From Sabulicella glaciei (lineage in GTDB: Bacteria; Pseudomonadota; Alphaproteobacteria; Acetobacterales; Acetobacteraceae), in NCBI RefSeq assembly GCF_026183895.1, contig NZ_JAPFQI010000004.1:62001-126000 (forward strand): a stretch of 64,000 nucleotides of DNA, read 5' to 3'. This document shows positions 55,031-64,000 of the stretch, piece by piece. Every line of letters starts with the position of its first letter. Position 1 is the first letter of the stretch. The position numbers and the translations under genes were made by a program. The notes below the pieces were generated by a model. It was given only the letters and a program-made list of their open reading frames with translations, ran no database searches and was not told the DNA's origin.

Positions 55031-55121
55031 GGCGGCGGCATAAGGGAAAAGACTTCCCACTGGCAAGTGGAAACCGCGGATGGGAAATTCTTTCCAGTCC
55101 GATGCGAAAGGGAAATGAATC

Positions 55122-55574
55122 ATGGAGCTGCGCGAGCGCTTCACCACCGAAATGAAGACGGCGATGCTGGCCAAGGACGCCCCGCGCGTGGCGACGCTGC
55201 GCATGATCACGGCCAAGCTGAAGGACGCCGACATCGCGGCCCGCCCCGGCCCGCCGCTCGATGAAGCAGGGATTGTGGGGATGCTGCGGGGCATGGCCAA
55301 GAGCCGCCGGGAAAGCGTGGAACTCTACCGCCAGGGCAACCGGCCGGAACTGGCCGAGAAGGAGGAGGCGGAGATCGCGGTGATCGAGGCCTTCCTGCCG
55401 CAGCAGATGGACGCGGCGGCGATGGAGGCCGCGGTGCGCGACGCCGTGGCGGAGACTGGCGCCGCCGGTCCCAAGGACATGGGCAAGGTCATGGCCGCGC
55501 TGAAGGCGAAGCACGCGGCCAGCCTGGACATGAGCAAGGCCGGGCCGCTGGTGAAGGCCGCGCTGGGCGGCTGA
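55122..55574 (+). CDS. GatB/YqeY domain protein
   Basis: 150-residue helical protein of the YqeY family, related to the tail domain of the GatB amidotransferase subunit. LRERFTTEMKTAMLAKD, VATLRMITAKLKDADIA and IEAFLPQQMDAAAMEAAV are its conserved blocks. The role of the stand-alone form is not established; binding of tRNA or tRNA-modifying complexes is suspected from the GatB tail. AAAGGGA precedes the ATG. It is divergent from carA, and close linkage to carA and dnaG is common in alphaproteobacteria. Confidence 0.92.
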   Translation: MELRERFTTEMKTAMLAKDAPRVATLRMITAKLKDADIAARPGPPLDEAGIVGMLRGMAKSRRESVELYRQGNRPELAEKEEAEIAVIEAFLPQQMDAAAMEAAVRDAVAETGAAGPKDMGKVMAALKAKHAASLDMSKAGPLVKAALGG

Positions 55575-55601
55575 GGGGCGGGACGCGCCCGCCCCGCTTC
55601 G

Positions 55602-55808
55602 TCAGAGATCCTCGGAAAGGACGGTGATCGTGACGTGGTAGGCGACCTCGCCTTCCTCCTCGTCACGGTCCACCGTCCCGATCGTCTCGCCGTCCACCAG
55701 CAGCTCCACCGGCCCTCCGCGATTAGCGGCGGCGCGGATGTGGAGGCGCTGGGAGCCCAGCAGCTTGCGGAGATGGGCCTGGACGGCCTGGATTTCGTTC
55801 GGCTTCAT
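55602..55808 (-). CDS. DUF3126 family protein
   Basis: 68-residue small conserved alphaproteobacterial protein. It starts MKPNEIQAVQAHLRKLLGS and has PVELLVDGETIGTVDRDEEEGEVAY with a strand-rich end (VTITVLSEDL), the typical pattern of this uncharacterised family. GGAGCG precedes the ATG. It is divergent from dnaG with 52 bases between starts and convergent with yqeY. Function unknown. Confidence 0.85.
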   Translation of the reverse strand: MKPNEIQAVQAHLRKLLGSQRLHIRAAANRGGPVELLVDGETIGTVDRDEEEGEVAYHVTITVLSEDL

Positions 55809-55860
55809 GGGTCGCTCCTACCCCCTCCGGCGGCTTTGCTCTACCCTTGGCAGCATTCCC

Positions 55861-57633
55861 ATGGCGCTGCCCCCCACCTTTCTTGATGAGCTGCGGCTCC
55901 GCACGCCGCTGCCCGGGCTGATCGGGCGGCGCACGCGCCTCACCAAGGCGGGGCGACAATGGAAGGGGTGTTGCCCGTTCCACAACGAAAAGTCGCCCTC
56001 CTTCTACGTCTATGACGAGCATTTCCACTGCTTCGGCTGCGGCGCGCATGGCGATGCCTTCGCCTTCCTCATGCGCTCCGAGGGCGCGAGCTTCATGGAG
56101 GCGGTGGAGCGCCTCGCCACCGAGGCGGGGATGGAGGTGCCCAAGCCCACCCCCCAGGCCCGGGAGCGGGAGCGGCGCGCCCGCGACCTGCAGGACGTGA
56201 TGGGGGCCGCCGAGTCCAGCTATGCTCGCCGCCTGCGCCAGCCCGAAGGCGCCGAAGCCCTGTCCTACCTGCGCGGACGCGGCCTGTCCGATGAGACCAT
56301 CGCCCGCTTCGGCCTGGGCTGGTCCGGCGCCGGGCGCGGCGCCCTGTTGGCCGAGCTGCGGGAGGAGGGGATCGAGGCGCCGCAGCTGGTCGAGGCCGGG
56401 TTGATGCAGGCGCGGGAGGAAGGCCGGCTCACCGACCTGTTCTTCAACCGGGTCATGTTCCCGATCCGCGACCGGCGCGGGCGGACCATCTCCTTCGGCG
56501 GGCGCATCCTGGGCGACGGCCAGCCCAAATACGTCAACGGGCCGGAAACCTCGCTCTTCTCCAAGCGGCGCTCCCTCTACGCCCTCGACCTGGCGCGGGA
56601 GGCGGTGTTCCGCGGCGCGGCGCTCGTGGTGGTCGAGGGCTACATGGACGTGATCGCCCTGCACCAGGCCGGGTTCGGCGGCGCGGTCGCGCCCTTGGGC
56701 ACCGCACTGACGGCGGAGCAGCTGGCGGAGCTGTGGCGCGTCTCGGCCGAGCCGGTGCTGTGCTTCGACGGCGACGCGGCCGGGGCGCGGGCGGCCGGGC
56801 GCGCGGCCGAGGTGGCTCTGCCCCTGCTGACGCCCGAGAAGTCGCTGCGCTTCGCCACCCTGCCAAGCGGCGAGGACCCGGACAGCCTGATCCGCCGCGA
56901 TGGGCCGCGTGGGATGCAGGCCGTGCTCGACGCGGCGCAGCCGATGGGCGAGGCGCTGTTCGGGCTGATCGCCGGCCCCTCCCTCCCCGAGAAGCCCGAG
57001 GCGCGGGCGCTGATCCGGAACCGTCTGATGGCCGCCGCTGGCGCCATCCCGGACAAGGCCCTGTCCGCCGAATACCGTCGCGTCCTGCTGGACCGCTTCT
57101 TCGCCCAGTCGCGCCGTCCCGGGCTGAAGGCGCCGCCGCGCCACGCTCGCCCGGTGCCGGACGAAGGAAAGGTGAGGGAAGGGCGGGCCGCCATCCTGCT
57201 CGCCCTTTGCCTGCGTCACCCCCATCTCCTGCCCGAGGTGGAGGAGCCCCTGGCCATGTTGGACTTCCCCGAGGGCCGGCTGCGGCAGGCGAGGGATGCC
57301 GTGCTCGCGTGGCTCCCTTCGGCGGAACGCCTTGACTCGGCGGAACTTCTTGCCCACCTCGCGAACTCGGACGTGGCGGTGGATGTCCTGCGCCGGCCGG
57401 ATCTGCCGCCGGGAGCCCAGCCCGATGCGACCCCGGCCGAGGCGCTGGAGGCATTCTGGCAGTTCTTCGGCTTTCTGCGTGGCGAAAGCGAGCTGGTGGA
57501 GGATCTCCGGCTCGCCGCGGTGCAGTTGACCGAGACGGCCGATGCCGGGGCGCAAACCCGCGTCATCCGCCTGGCCGCCGCGCTCGACGCGCTGCGCCGG
57601 GGCGAGGCGGAAGAGCCGGCGGAGGGGGCCTAG
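55861..57633 (+). CDS. dnaG: DNA primase
   Basis: RNA-primer synthase of the replication fork, 590 residues. The zinc-binding domain is CCPFHNEKSPSFYV ... HFHCFGCGAHGD (CHC2). The RNA polymerase domain has FFNRVMFPIRDRRGRTISFG and the TOPRIM core VVVEGYMDVIAL and LCFDGDAAG. The C-terminal helicase-binding domain is short. The ATG at 55861 has no good ribosome-binding site, yet the family begins about nine residues before LRLRTPL, so this start is likely. It is followed after 64 bases by rpoD, the conserved macromolecular-synthesis pairing. Confidence 0.95.
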   Translation: MALPPTFLDELRLRTPLPGLIGRRTRLTKAGRQWKGCCPFHNEKSPSFYVYDEHFHCFGCGAHGDAFAFLMRSEGASFMEAVERLATEAGMEVPKPTPQARERERRARDLQDVMGAAESSYARRLRQPEGAEALSYLRGRGLSDETIARFGLGWSGAGRGALLAELREEGIEAPQLVEAGLMQAREEGRLTDLFFNRVMFPIRDRRGRTISFGGRILGDGQPKYVNGPETSLFSKRRSLYALDLAREAVFRGAALVVVEGYMDVIALHQAGFGGAVAPLGTALTAEQLAELWRVSAEPVLCFDGDAAGARAAGRAAEVALPLLTPEKSLRFATLPSGEDPDSLIRRDGPRGMQAVLDAAQPMGEALFGLIAGPSLPEKPEARALIRNRLMAAAGAIPDKALSAEYRRVLLDRFFAQSRRPGLKAPPRHARPVPDEGKVREGRAAILLALCLRHPHLLPEVEEPLAMLDFPEGRLRQARDAVLAWLPSAERLDSAELLAHLANSDVAVDVLRRPDLPPGAQPDATPAEALEAFWQFFGFLRGESELVEDLRLAAVQLTETADAGAQTRVIRLAAALDALRRGEAEEPAEGA

Positions 57634-57639
57634 GGCGGA

Positions 57640-57673
57640 CCCCATATTATAGGGGGGCTTTTTTTCGGCCCCC
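57640..57673 (+). terminator. Possible attenuator between dnaG and rpoD
   Basis: CCCC-atattata-GGGG followed by a run of seven T (57659-57665) resembles a weak intrinsic terminator. Two competing pairings exist: GGGGGC (57653-57658) with GCCCCC (57668-57673), and GGGGGCC (57624-57630) with GGCCCCC (57667-57673). The TATTAT at 57645 could also be a -10 box for rpoD. Confidence 0.45.
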
Positions 57674-57697
57674 GGACTCGAACGGAGCGTGACGCGC

Positions 57698-59616
<1,919 letters not shown>

Positions 59617-59617
<1 letters not shown>

Positions 59618-60186
59618 TGTTCCTGGCCGAGCCCGTCACCCGCATCGTGGTGGACGTGACCTTTCTGCGCATGGACCGAGCCCCCCAGGGGCCGGTCCCC
59701 GGCCTGCCCGCAGGGGTGACGGTGGAGCGGCGGCGGCCCCGCGCTTCGGTGAAAGAGTATCGCCACCTCTATGACGCGGTGGGGCGCGACTATGTCTGGT
59801 GGCTGCGCCGCACCCTGTCGGATGCGGAGCTGGACGTGATTCTGGCCGACCGGCGCATCAGCATCCATGTCGCGCGCGATGCGACGGGGGAGCTGGGCTT
59901 CTACGAGCTGGACCGGCGCCCCTGGCCCGCGATCAACCTTGCCTATTTCGGCCTGCTGCCGCGGGCGATCGGGCAAGGGCTGGGCATCGCGCTGCTGCAC
60001 CATGCGATCCGCGCCGCCTGGGACGAGGGCTGCGCGACCCTGACGGTCAACACCTGCACCGCGGACCACCCGCGCGCCCTGCCGAACTACGAAAAGGCCG
60101 GATTCACCCGGCTCCGCACCGTGCGCGAGGAATGGCCGGTGCCGGACCGGCTGGGCCTGCCCATCCCGGAGCACCTCAAGATCTGA
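59617..60186 (+). CDS. GNAT-family acetyltransferase coupled to rpoD
   Basis: 189 residues. A leader with LRMDRAPQGPVPGLPAGV leads into the fold; the acetyl-CoA loop is in FGLLPRAIGQGLGIALLHHA (R-x-x-G-x-G-like as AIGQGLG), followed by TLTVNTCTADHPRALPNYEKAGF, the motif B end. The ATG shares a base with the rpoD stop, so it is made from the same transcript. The target is unknown; coupling to the sigma factor gene may be only positional. The 3' end overlaps the convergent DsbD-type gene by 11 bases. Confidence 0.88.
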
Positions 60187-62170
60187 GGGCGGAGATCGCC
60201 TCCAGCATCGTGCCCTCGGTGAGGAGCTGGGGCAGGATGACGGGTGCGCCGCGCCCGGCCGGATACAGCAGGTAGAGCGGCACGCCGTCGCGGCCATGCG
60301 CGCGCAGCAGCGCGGTGATGGCCGGATCGCCCCGCGTCCAGTCCCCCACCAGCACCGCCACGTTCCGCTCGGCCAGGGCGGCGCGCGTCGCCTCCGTGTC
60401 GAGGGCGATGCGCTCATTCACCTTGCAGGTGATGCACCAGGCGGCGGTCAGGTTCACGAAGACCGGTCGACCCTCTGCCTGCAGCGCGGCCAGGCGGTCG
60501 GGCGACCAGGCCTCGCCGGACAGGGCAGGGCGCGACGCGGCGGCAGGTGAGCCTTCCAGCCCCGGCAGCAGGGCCAGGGCCAGTGCGGCGGCAACGAGCC
60601 CAAGCAGGCGGCCCGGCCGTGCCCCGGTGCCGAAGGCCCAGGCGGCCATGGCGACCAGAACACCGCCGGCTAGCGCGACCAGAACCCCGTCCGGACCAGC
60701 CTGCTGCGCCAACACCCAGACCAGCCACGCTGCCGCGCCGTACATCGGAAAGGCGAGGACCTGCCGAAGCCGTTCCATCCACGGGCCGGGGCGCGGGAAG
60801 CTGCGCGCCAGCGCCGGAAAGGCGGCCAGCGCGGCGTAGGGGAGGGCGAGGCCGAGCCCCATGGCGGCGAAGACCAACAGCGCCCCCCAGCCGGGAAGCA
60901 GCAGGGCGGCGCCGATCGCAGTCGCCATGAAGGGCGCCGTGCAGGGCGTCGCCACCACCACGGCGAGGAGGCCGGTGCCGAAGGCGCCGCGCGCGCCGCC
61001 CAGCGCCGGGCCACGGATGGCGAAGACACCGGACAGGTTCAGCCCCACCAGCAGCATCACCCAGGCCAAGGCGGCGACGAAAGCCGGATGGGTAAACTGG
61101 AAGCCCCAGCCCGCCGCGGCGCCACCGGCCCGCAGCGCCAGCAGCACGCCGCCCAGGGCGACGAAACCCGCCAGCACGCCCAGCACGTAGCCCATGGCGT
61201 CGCCGCGCACCGCCCGCGCTTCCGCACCGCCCAGCCGGGCCAGCGCCATCGCCTTCATGGCGAGGACCGGGAAGACGCAGGGCATGAGGTTCAGGATCAG
61301 CCCGCCCAGCACCGCCAGCGCCAGAGCCTGCCACAGTCCCGTGCCCTCGGCTGGGACAGTCGGCCCGGGTTCGGCGCGCAGGGTGAAGGAGGCGCGCTGG
61401 CCGCCCGCATCCGTCAGCACCAGCACCCCTTCGGCGGCTCCAGGCGAAGCGCCGGGGGCAGGGGTAAGCGCCAGGGTCAGCCTGCCCTCGCGCAGGGCGA
61501 GGCGCTGAGGCGAAGCGTTGAGGAAACGCGACTGCTCGAAGGGAAAGAAGGCGGCGCCGCGCACCGCGGCAGGGGTGATCGCCTCGCCCTCGACGGCCAG
61601 CACGCCCTCCGGCGAAAGCCGTGCCGAGAAAGGGGAGGGGCGTGGCATCGCTGCCTCGGCCGCCATGAAGCGCGGAAGGCTGGCGGGGGAGGGCGCGGCC
61701 TCCACCGGCAGGGTCAGCATGAAGCGCCCTTCCTCTGGGATGCAGACATCGGCGCAGGCCAGCCATGTCGCTTCGGCCTCGATGGTTACCGCCTCGCCCG
61801 GGCGGAGCGTCGCGGGGGCGCTGACGGGCAAGGGGAAGCCGACCTCGCCCTTGTATCCGAAATTCATCAGCGGCCCGAAGGGGATGCGCTCTGGCGCGGG
61901 GAACTGGAGGTCGCCGGCGGACCAGCCCTCGGGCAGGCGCAGCGTCACCTCGGGCGGGGCGCCGGCATCGCCCGGGTTGGACCAGTAGCTGTGCCAGCCA
62001 GGGGCGAGGCGCAGGAACAGCATCAGCCGGAATTCCTCGCCTGGCGCGATGGCGGCGCGGTCGGCGAGCAAGGTCGCCGTCGCGCGCGGCGAGGAAACGG
62101 GGGCCGATTCCACGGCGAGCCCGCGCAGGGGCAGCAGGGCCAGGATCAGCAGGAGCAGGAAGCGCGGCAT
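60176..62170 (-). CDS. DsbD-type thiol:disulfide interchange protein
   Basis: Membrane electron carrier of 664 residues passing reducing power from thioredoxin to the periplasm. A signal peptide (LLLLILALLPLRGLA) precedes an N-terminal DsbD/DsbC-like beta domain with Cys in ATWLACADVCIPEEG. The central eight-helix domain has the paired cysteines in LMPCVFPVLAMKAM and ATPCTAPFMA. The C-terminal thioredoxin domain has TAAWCITCKVNE (CxxC). All six redox cysteines are thus present. trxB at 45.9 kb encodes the enzyme that feeds this pathway. The ATG at 62170 lacks a strong ribosome-binding site. Confidence 0.92.
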   Translation of the reverse strand: MPRFLLLLILALLPLRGLAVESAPVSSPRATATLLADRAAIAPGEEFRLMLFLRLAPGWHSYWSNPGDAGAPPEVTLRLPEGWSAGDLQFPAPERIPFGPLMNFGYKGEVGFPLPVSAPATLRPGEAVTIEAEATWLACADVCIPEEGRFMLTLPVEAAPSPASLPRFMAAEAAMPRPSPFSARLSPEGVLAVEGEAITPAAVRGAAFFPFEQSRFLNASPQRLALREGRLTLALTPAPGASPGAAEGVLVLTDAGGQRASFTLRAEPGPTVPAEGTGLWQALALAVLGGLILNLMPCVFPVLAMKAMALARLGGAEARAVRGDAMGYVLGVLAGFVALGGVLLALRAGGAAAGWGFQFTHPAFVAALAWVMLLVGLNLSGVFAIRGPALGGARGAFGTGLLAVVVATPCTAPFMATAIGAALLLPGWGALLVFAAMGLGLALPYAALAAFPALARSFPRPGPWMERLRQVLAFPMYGAAAWLVWVLAQQAGPDGVLVALAGGVLVAMAAWAFGTGARPGRLLGLVAAALALALLPGLEGSPAAASRPALSGEAWSPDRLAALQAEGRPVFVNLTAAWCITCKVNERIALDTEATRAALAERNVAVLVGDWTRGDPAITALLRAHGRDGVPLYLLYPAGRGAPVILPQLLTEGTMLEAISALRS

Positions 62171-62300
62171 GACAAGGCGATACAAGGATCGGCTGTGGCT
62201 TTTATGCAACCCCGCGACCGGTTGCGACGCAGTGCAGCAACTCCGGTCTCCGGATCGGGTTCGGCCCGGCATGATCGTGCAACTCCGAGGGGAGAATTCC

Positions 62301-63467
62301 ATGTCCCGCATCAAGACCACGCTCCTGGCCGGGGCCGCCGTGCTCGCCCTGCCGGGCGTCGCCGCTGCCCAGGGCTTCATGGACGGCTTCCGCGTTTCGC
62401 AGCAACAGGCCGTGACCGGCTTGTACATCGGCGCCGGCGCCGGTGTGAACTTCCACAACAACGTGCGCGTCAGCCCGGACCGCACCCTGGCCGCTGGCCT
62501 GGGCGCGGCGGGCGTGACGGGCCGCGGCACGGCGGTGTTCGAGCCGGGCTTCGTCGGCGTCGGCGCCATCGGCTGGGGCCTGGGCAACGGCCTGCGCCTG
62601 GAGATCGAGGGCAACTACCGCGAGAACGATATCCAGAAGGTCCGCGGCTTCCCCGGCGCGAATCTCGCCGGCCGCGCCTCCGGCCTGCAGCGTACCTATG
62701 GCGTGATGGGCAACGTCTACTACGACTTCCTGATCCCCGGCGTGCCGGCCGTGATCCCCTATATCGGCGGCGGCATCGGCTACGCCTGGCGCGAGTGGGA
62801 CCAGGTGAGCGTCCACAACGTCCCCGGCACGGCGGCGCTCCGCTCGCGCGCGACCGAGGGCGGCCTGGCCTGGCAGGGCATCGTCGGCGCGGCCTTCCCG
62901 ATCACCGCGCTGCCCGGCCTGTCCATCACGGCCGAGTACCGCTACTTCGGCATGGAGCCGCAGCGCTTCAACACGCGCGCCGTGACCACGCCGGGCAATC
63001 TCGGCATCGCCGGAGGCACGCTGAAGGCGGAAAGCCACAACCACTCCGTCCTGCTCGGCGTGCGCTATGCCTTCAACCAGCCGCGCCCGGCGCCGGTCGC
63101 CGCCGTAGCGCCCGCTCCGGCCCCGGCCCCGGCCCCGGCCCGCACCTACCTGGTGTTCTTTGACTGGGATCGCGCCGACCTGACCGACCGCGCCCGCCAG
63201 ATCATCAGCGACGCGGCGCAGAACTCGCGCCGGACGCAGTCCACGCGGATCGAGGTCTCGGGCCATGCCGACCGCTCGGGCACCCCGCAGTACAACCAGC
63301 GCCTGTCCGAGCGCCGCGCCGAGGCGGTGGCCGCGGAACTGGTCCGCAATGGCGTGTCGCGCAGCGAGATCGGCGTGCAGGCCTTCGGCGAGAGCCGCCC
63401 GCTGGTTCCGACCGGCGACGGCGTGCGCGAGCCGCAGAACCGCCGCGTGGAGATCGTCCTGCGCTAA
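62301..63467 (+). CDS. OmpA-family outer-membrane protein
   Basis: 388 residues. A signal peptide (TTLLAGAAVLALPGVAAAQ) is followed by an eight-strand beta-barrel (about 35-260, with GLYIGAGAGVNFHNN and IPYIGGGIGYAWREW), an Ala-Pro linker (APAPAPAPAPA) and a peptidoglycan-binding OmpA domain (about 285-388). That domain has SGHADRSGTPQYNQRLSERR, with the Asp and Arg that hold diaminopimelate. It ties the outer membrane to the wall. GAGGGGAG precedes the ATG, and a strong terminator follows 29 bases after the stop. The linker is encoded by a repeated GCCCCG hexamer. Confidence 0.94.
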   Translation: MSRIKTTLLAGAAVLALPGVAAAQGFMDGFRVSQQQAVTGLYIGAGAGVNFHNNVRVSPDRTLAAGLGAAGVTGRGTAVFEPGFVGVGAIGWGLGNGLRLEIEGNYRENDIQKVRGFPGANLAGRASGLQRTYGVMGNVYYDFLIPGVPAVIPYIGGGIGYAWREWDQVSVHNVPGTAALRSRATEGGLAWQGIVGAAFPITALPGLSITAEYRYFGMEPQRFNTRAVTTPGNLGIAGGTLKAESHNHSVLLGVRYAFNQPRPAPVAAVAPAPAPAPAPARTYLVFFDWDRADLTDRARQIISDAAQNSRRTQSTRIEVSGHADRSGTPQYNQRLSERRAEAVAAELVRNGVSRSEIGVQAFGESRPLVPTGDGVREPQNRRVEIVLR

Positions 63468-63496
63468 GCAGGACGGCCTTCCGAGGCAAAGGGAAA

Positions 63497-63522
63497 GGGG
63501 CACCTCCGGGTGCCCCTTTTTT
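63497..63522 (+). terminator. Intrinsic terminator after the OmpA-family gene
   Basis: GGGGCACC-tccg-GGTGCCCC (8-bp perfect stem) is followed by TTTTTT. It is canonical on the + strand and could also serve the convergent acyl-CoA ligase gene. Confidence 0.93.
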
Positions 63523-63534
63523 CATGCGCGCCGG

Positions 63535-64000
63535 TCAGGAGGCGAGGGATTCGACCAGCCCGCCGTGCCGTTCCAGCACCTGGCGGCGCTTCACCTTCAT
63601 GGTGGGCGTCATCAGCCCGTTCTCCACCGTGAAGGGTTCGGGCAGGACGGCGTGGCGGCGGATGCGCTCGACCGGCGAGAGCTTCCCGTTCACCCGGCGG
63701 ATCGCCTGCTCCACCTCCGCCTCGCGCCCCTCGGCGGGGACGACCAGCGCCACCATCCCGGCCAGTCCCTCGCCCGCGGCGACAGCCTGCGCGATCTCGG
63801 GCTCCCCGGCCAGCAGCGCCTCAATCTTGGCGGGGGCGACCATGTCGCCACCCTTCAGCTTGATGAAGTCGCGCTTGCGATCGGTGATGTAGATGCGGCC
63901 GTCGCGCATCTCCGCCACGTCGCCCGTGTGCAGCCAGCCCTCGCGCAGCGCCGATTCCGTCGCCGCAGGATTGTTCCAGTAGCCGTCCATCACCAGCGCG
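63535..64000 (-). CDS. Long-chain acyl-CoA synthetase (AMP-binding), C-terminal part
   Basis: The last 155 codons of an adenylate-forming enzyme that continues beyond the window. VMDGYWNNPAAT and GWLHTGDVAEM are core motifs A7/A8, YITDRKRDFIKLKGGDMVAP contains the hinge and the KLKGG loop, and the end MTPTMKVKRRQVLERH carries the catalytic Lys of motif A10. The wording MTPTMKVKR is typical of long-chain fatty-acyl-CoA synthetases (FAA1/FadD15-like). Only the C-terminal domain is visible, so chain length preference and start cannot be judged. Confidence 0.93.
   Translation of the reverse strand, partial: ALVMDGYWNNPAATESALREGWLHTGDVAEMRDGRIYITDRKRDFIKLKGGDMVAPAKIEALLAGEPEIAQAVAAGEGLAGMVALVVPAEGREAEVEQAIRRVNGKLSPVERIRRHAVLPEPFTVENGLMTPTMKVKRRQVLERHGGLVESLAS

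Noticed and set aside
63117-63144. GCCCCG hexamer repeat in the OmpA-family gene as a phase-variable tract
   Set aside because: A six-base unit cannot change the frame, and it encodes an ordinary Ala-Pro linker whose length can vary harmlessly.

Overview
The window is 64 kb of very GC-rich bacterial chromosome. Several signs point to an alphaproteobacterium of the Acetobacteraceae, most like Roseomonas: carA and carB separated by other genes, a dnaG-rpoD pair, a trxB-Lrp-ilvA neighbourhood, a DUF3126 protein, an imuB-dnaE2 cassette preceded by a GTTC-N7-GTTC LexA box, and four separate Bug-type solute receptors. This placement is inferred from protein content; there is no rRNA gene to confirm it. 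I saw no tRNA, rRNA, CRISPR array or prophage.

Region by region. 1-10 kb is an accessory, partly decayed zone. It has a Bug receptor cut by the window edge, an H-NS-like protein, a DsbA-fold isomerase, an IS481-family element whose transposase carries an amber stop, a dCMP deaminase, relics of an NtaA-type flavin monooxygenase and of an MFS permease, a stub ending in a PEP-CTERM-like tail, a P1 peptidase and a double cold-shock-domain protein. 10.4-18.8 kb is one tightly overlapping operon: an oligopeptide-type ABC importer (binding protein, two permeases, two ATPases), an FAD amine/amino-acid oxidase and a GhrA-type hydroxyacid dehydrogenase, with a divergent XRE-cupin regulator. 18.9-26.4 kb holds an EamA transporter, a MerR regulator without metal-binding cysteines, an EthD protein, an acyl-CoA metabolism group with a Bug receptor, and an amidase. 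26.6-31.4 kb is the SOS mutagenesis pair imuB-dnaE2. 31.4-37.6 kb holds an exported unknown, an SDR, a phosphoribosyltransferase, a Bug receptor, a ROK kinase and an MFS transporter. 37.6-41.5 kb is otsB, a GH15 hydrolase and otsA, overlapping end to end. 41.5-44.8 kb has an exported MetX-like hydrolase and a split ThDP enzyme followed by a Bug receptor.

45-64 kb is mainly housekeeping: LysR-trxB, an Lrp regulator, ilvA, greA, then carA-SDR-small membrane protein-carB (carA has an in-frame helix-turn-helix extension upstream), yqeY, DUF3126, dnaG, rpoD, a GNAT enzyme, a DsbD-type reductase, an OmpA-type barrel and the end of an acyl-CoA ligase.

No single, obviously new defence or mobile system is visible. 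The most promising unexplained items are the helix-turn-helix segment fused in frame to carA, the importer-oxidase-reductase operon, the otsB-GH15-otsA arrangement, the split ThDP enzyme with its own solute receptor, and a cluster of stem-loops at 44.83-44.95 kb. Start codons were chosen by ribosome-binding site, overlap with the upstream gene and family length, and are uncertain where the entry says so.
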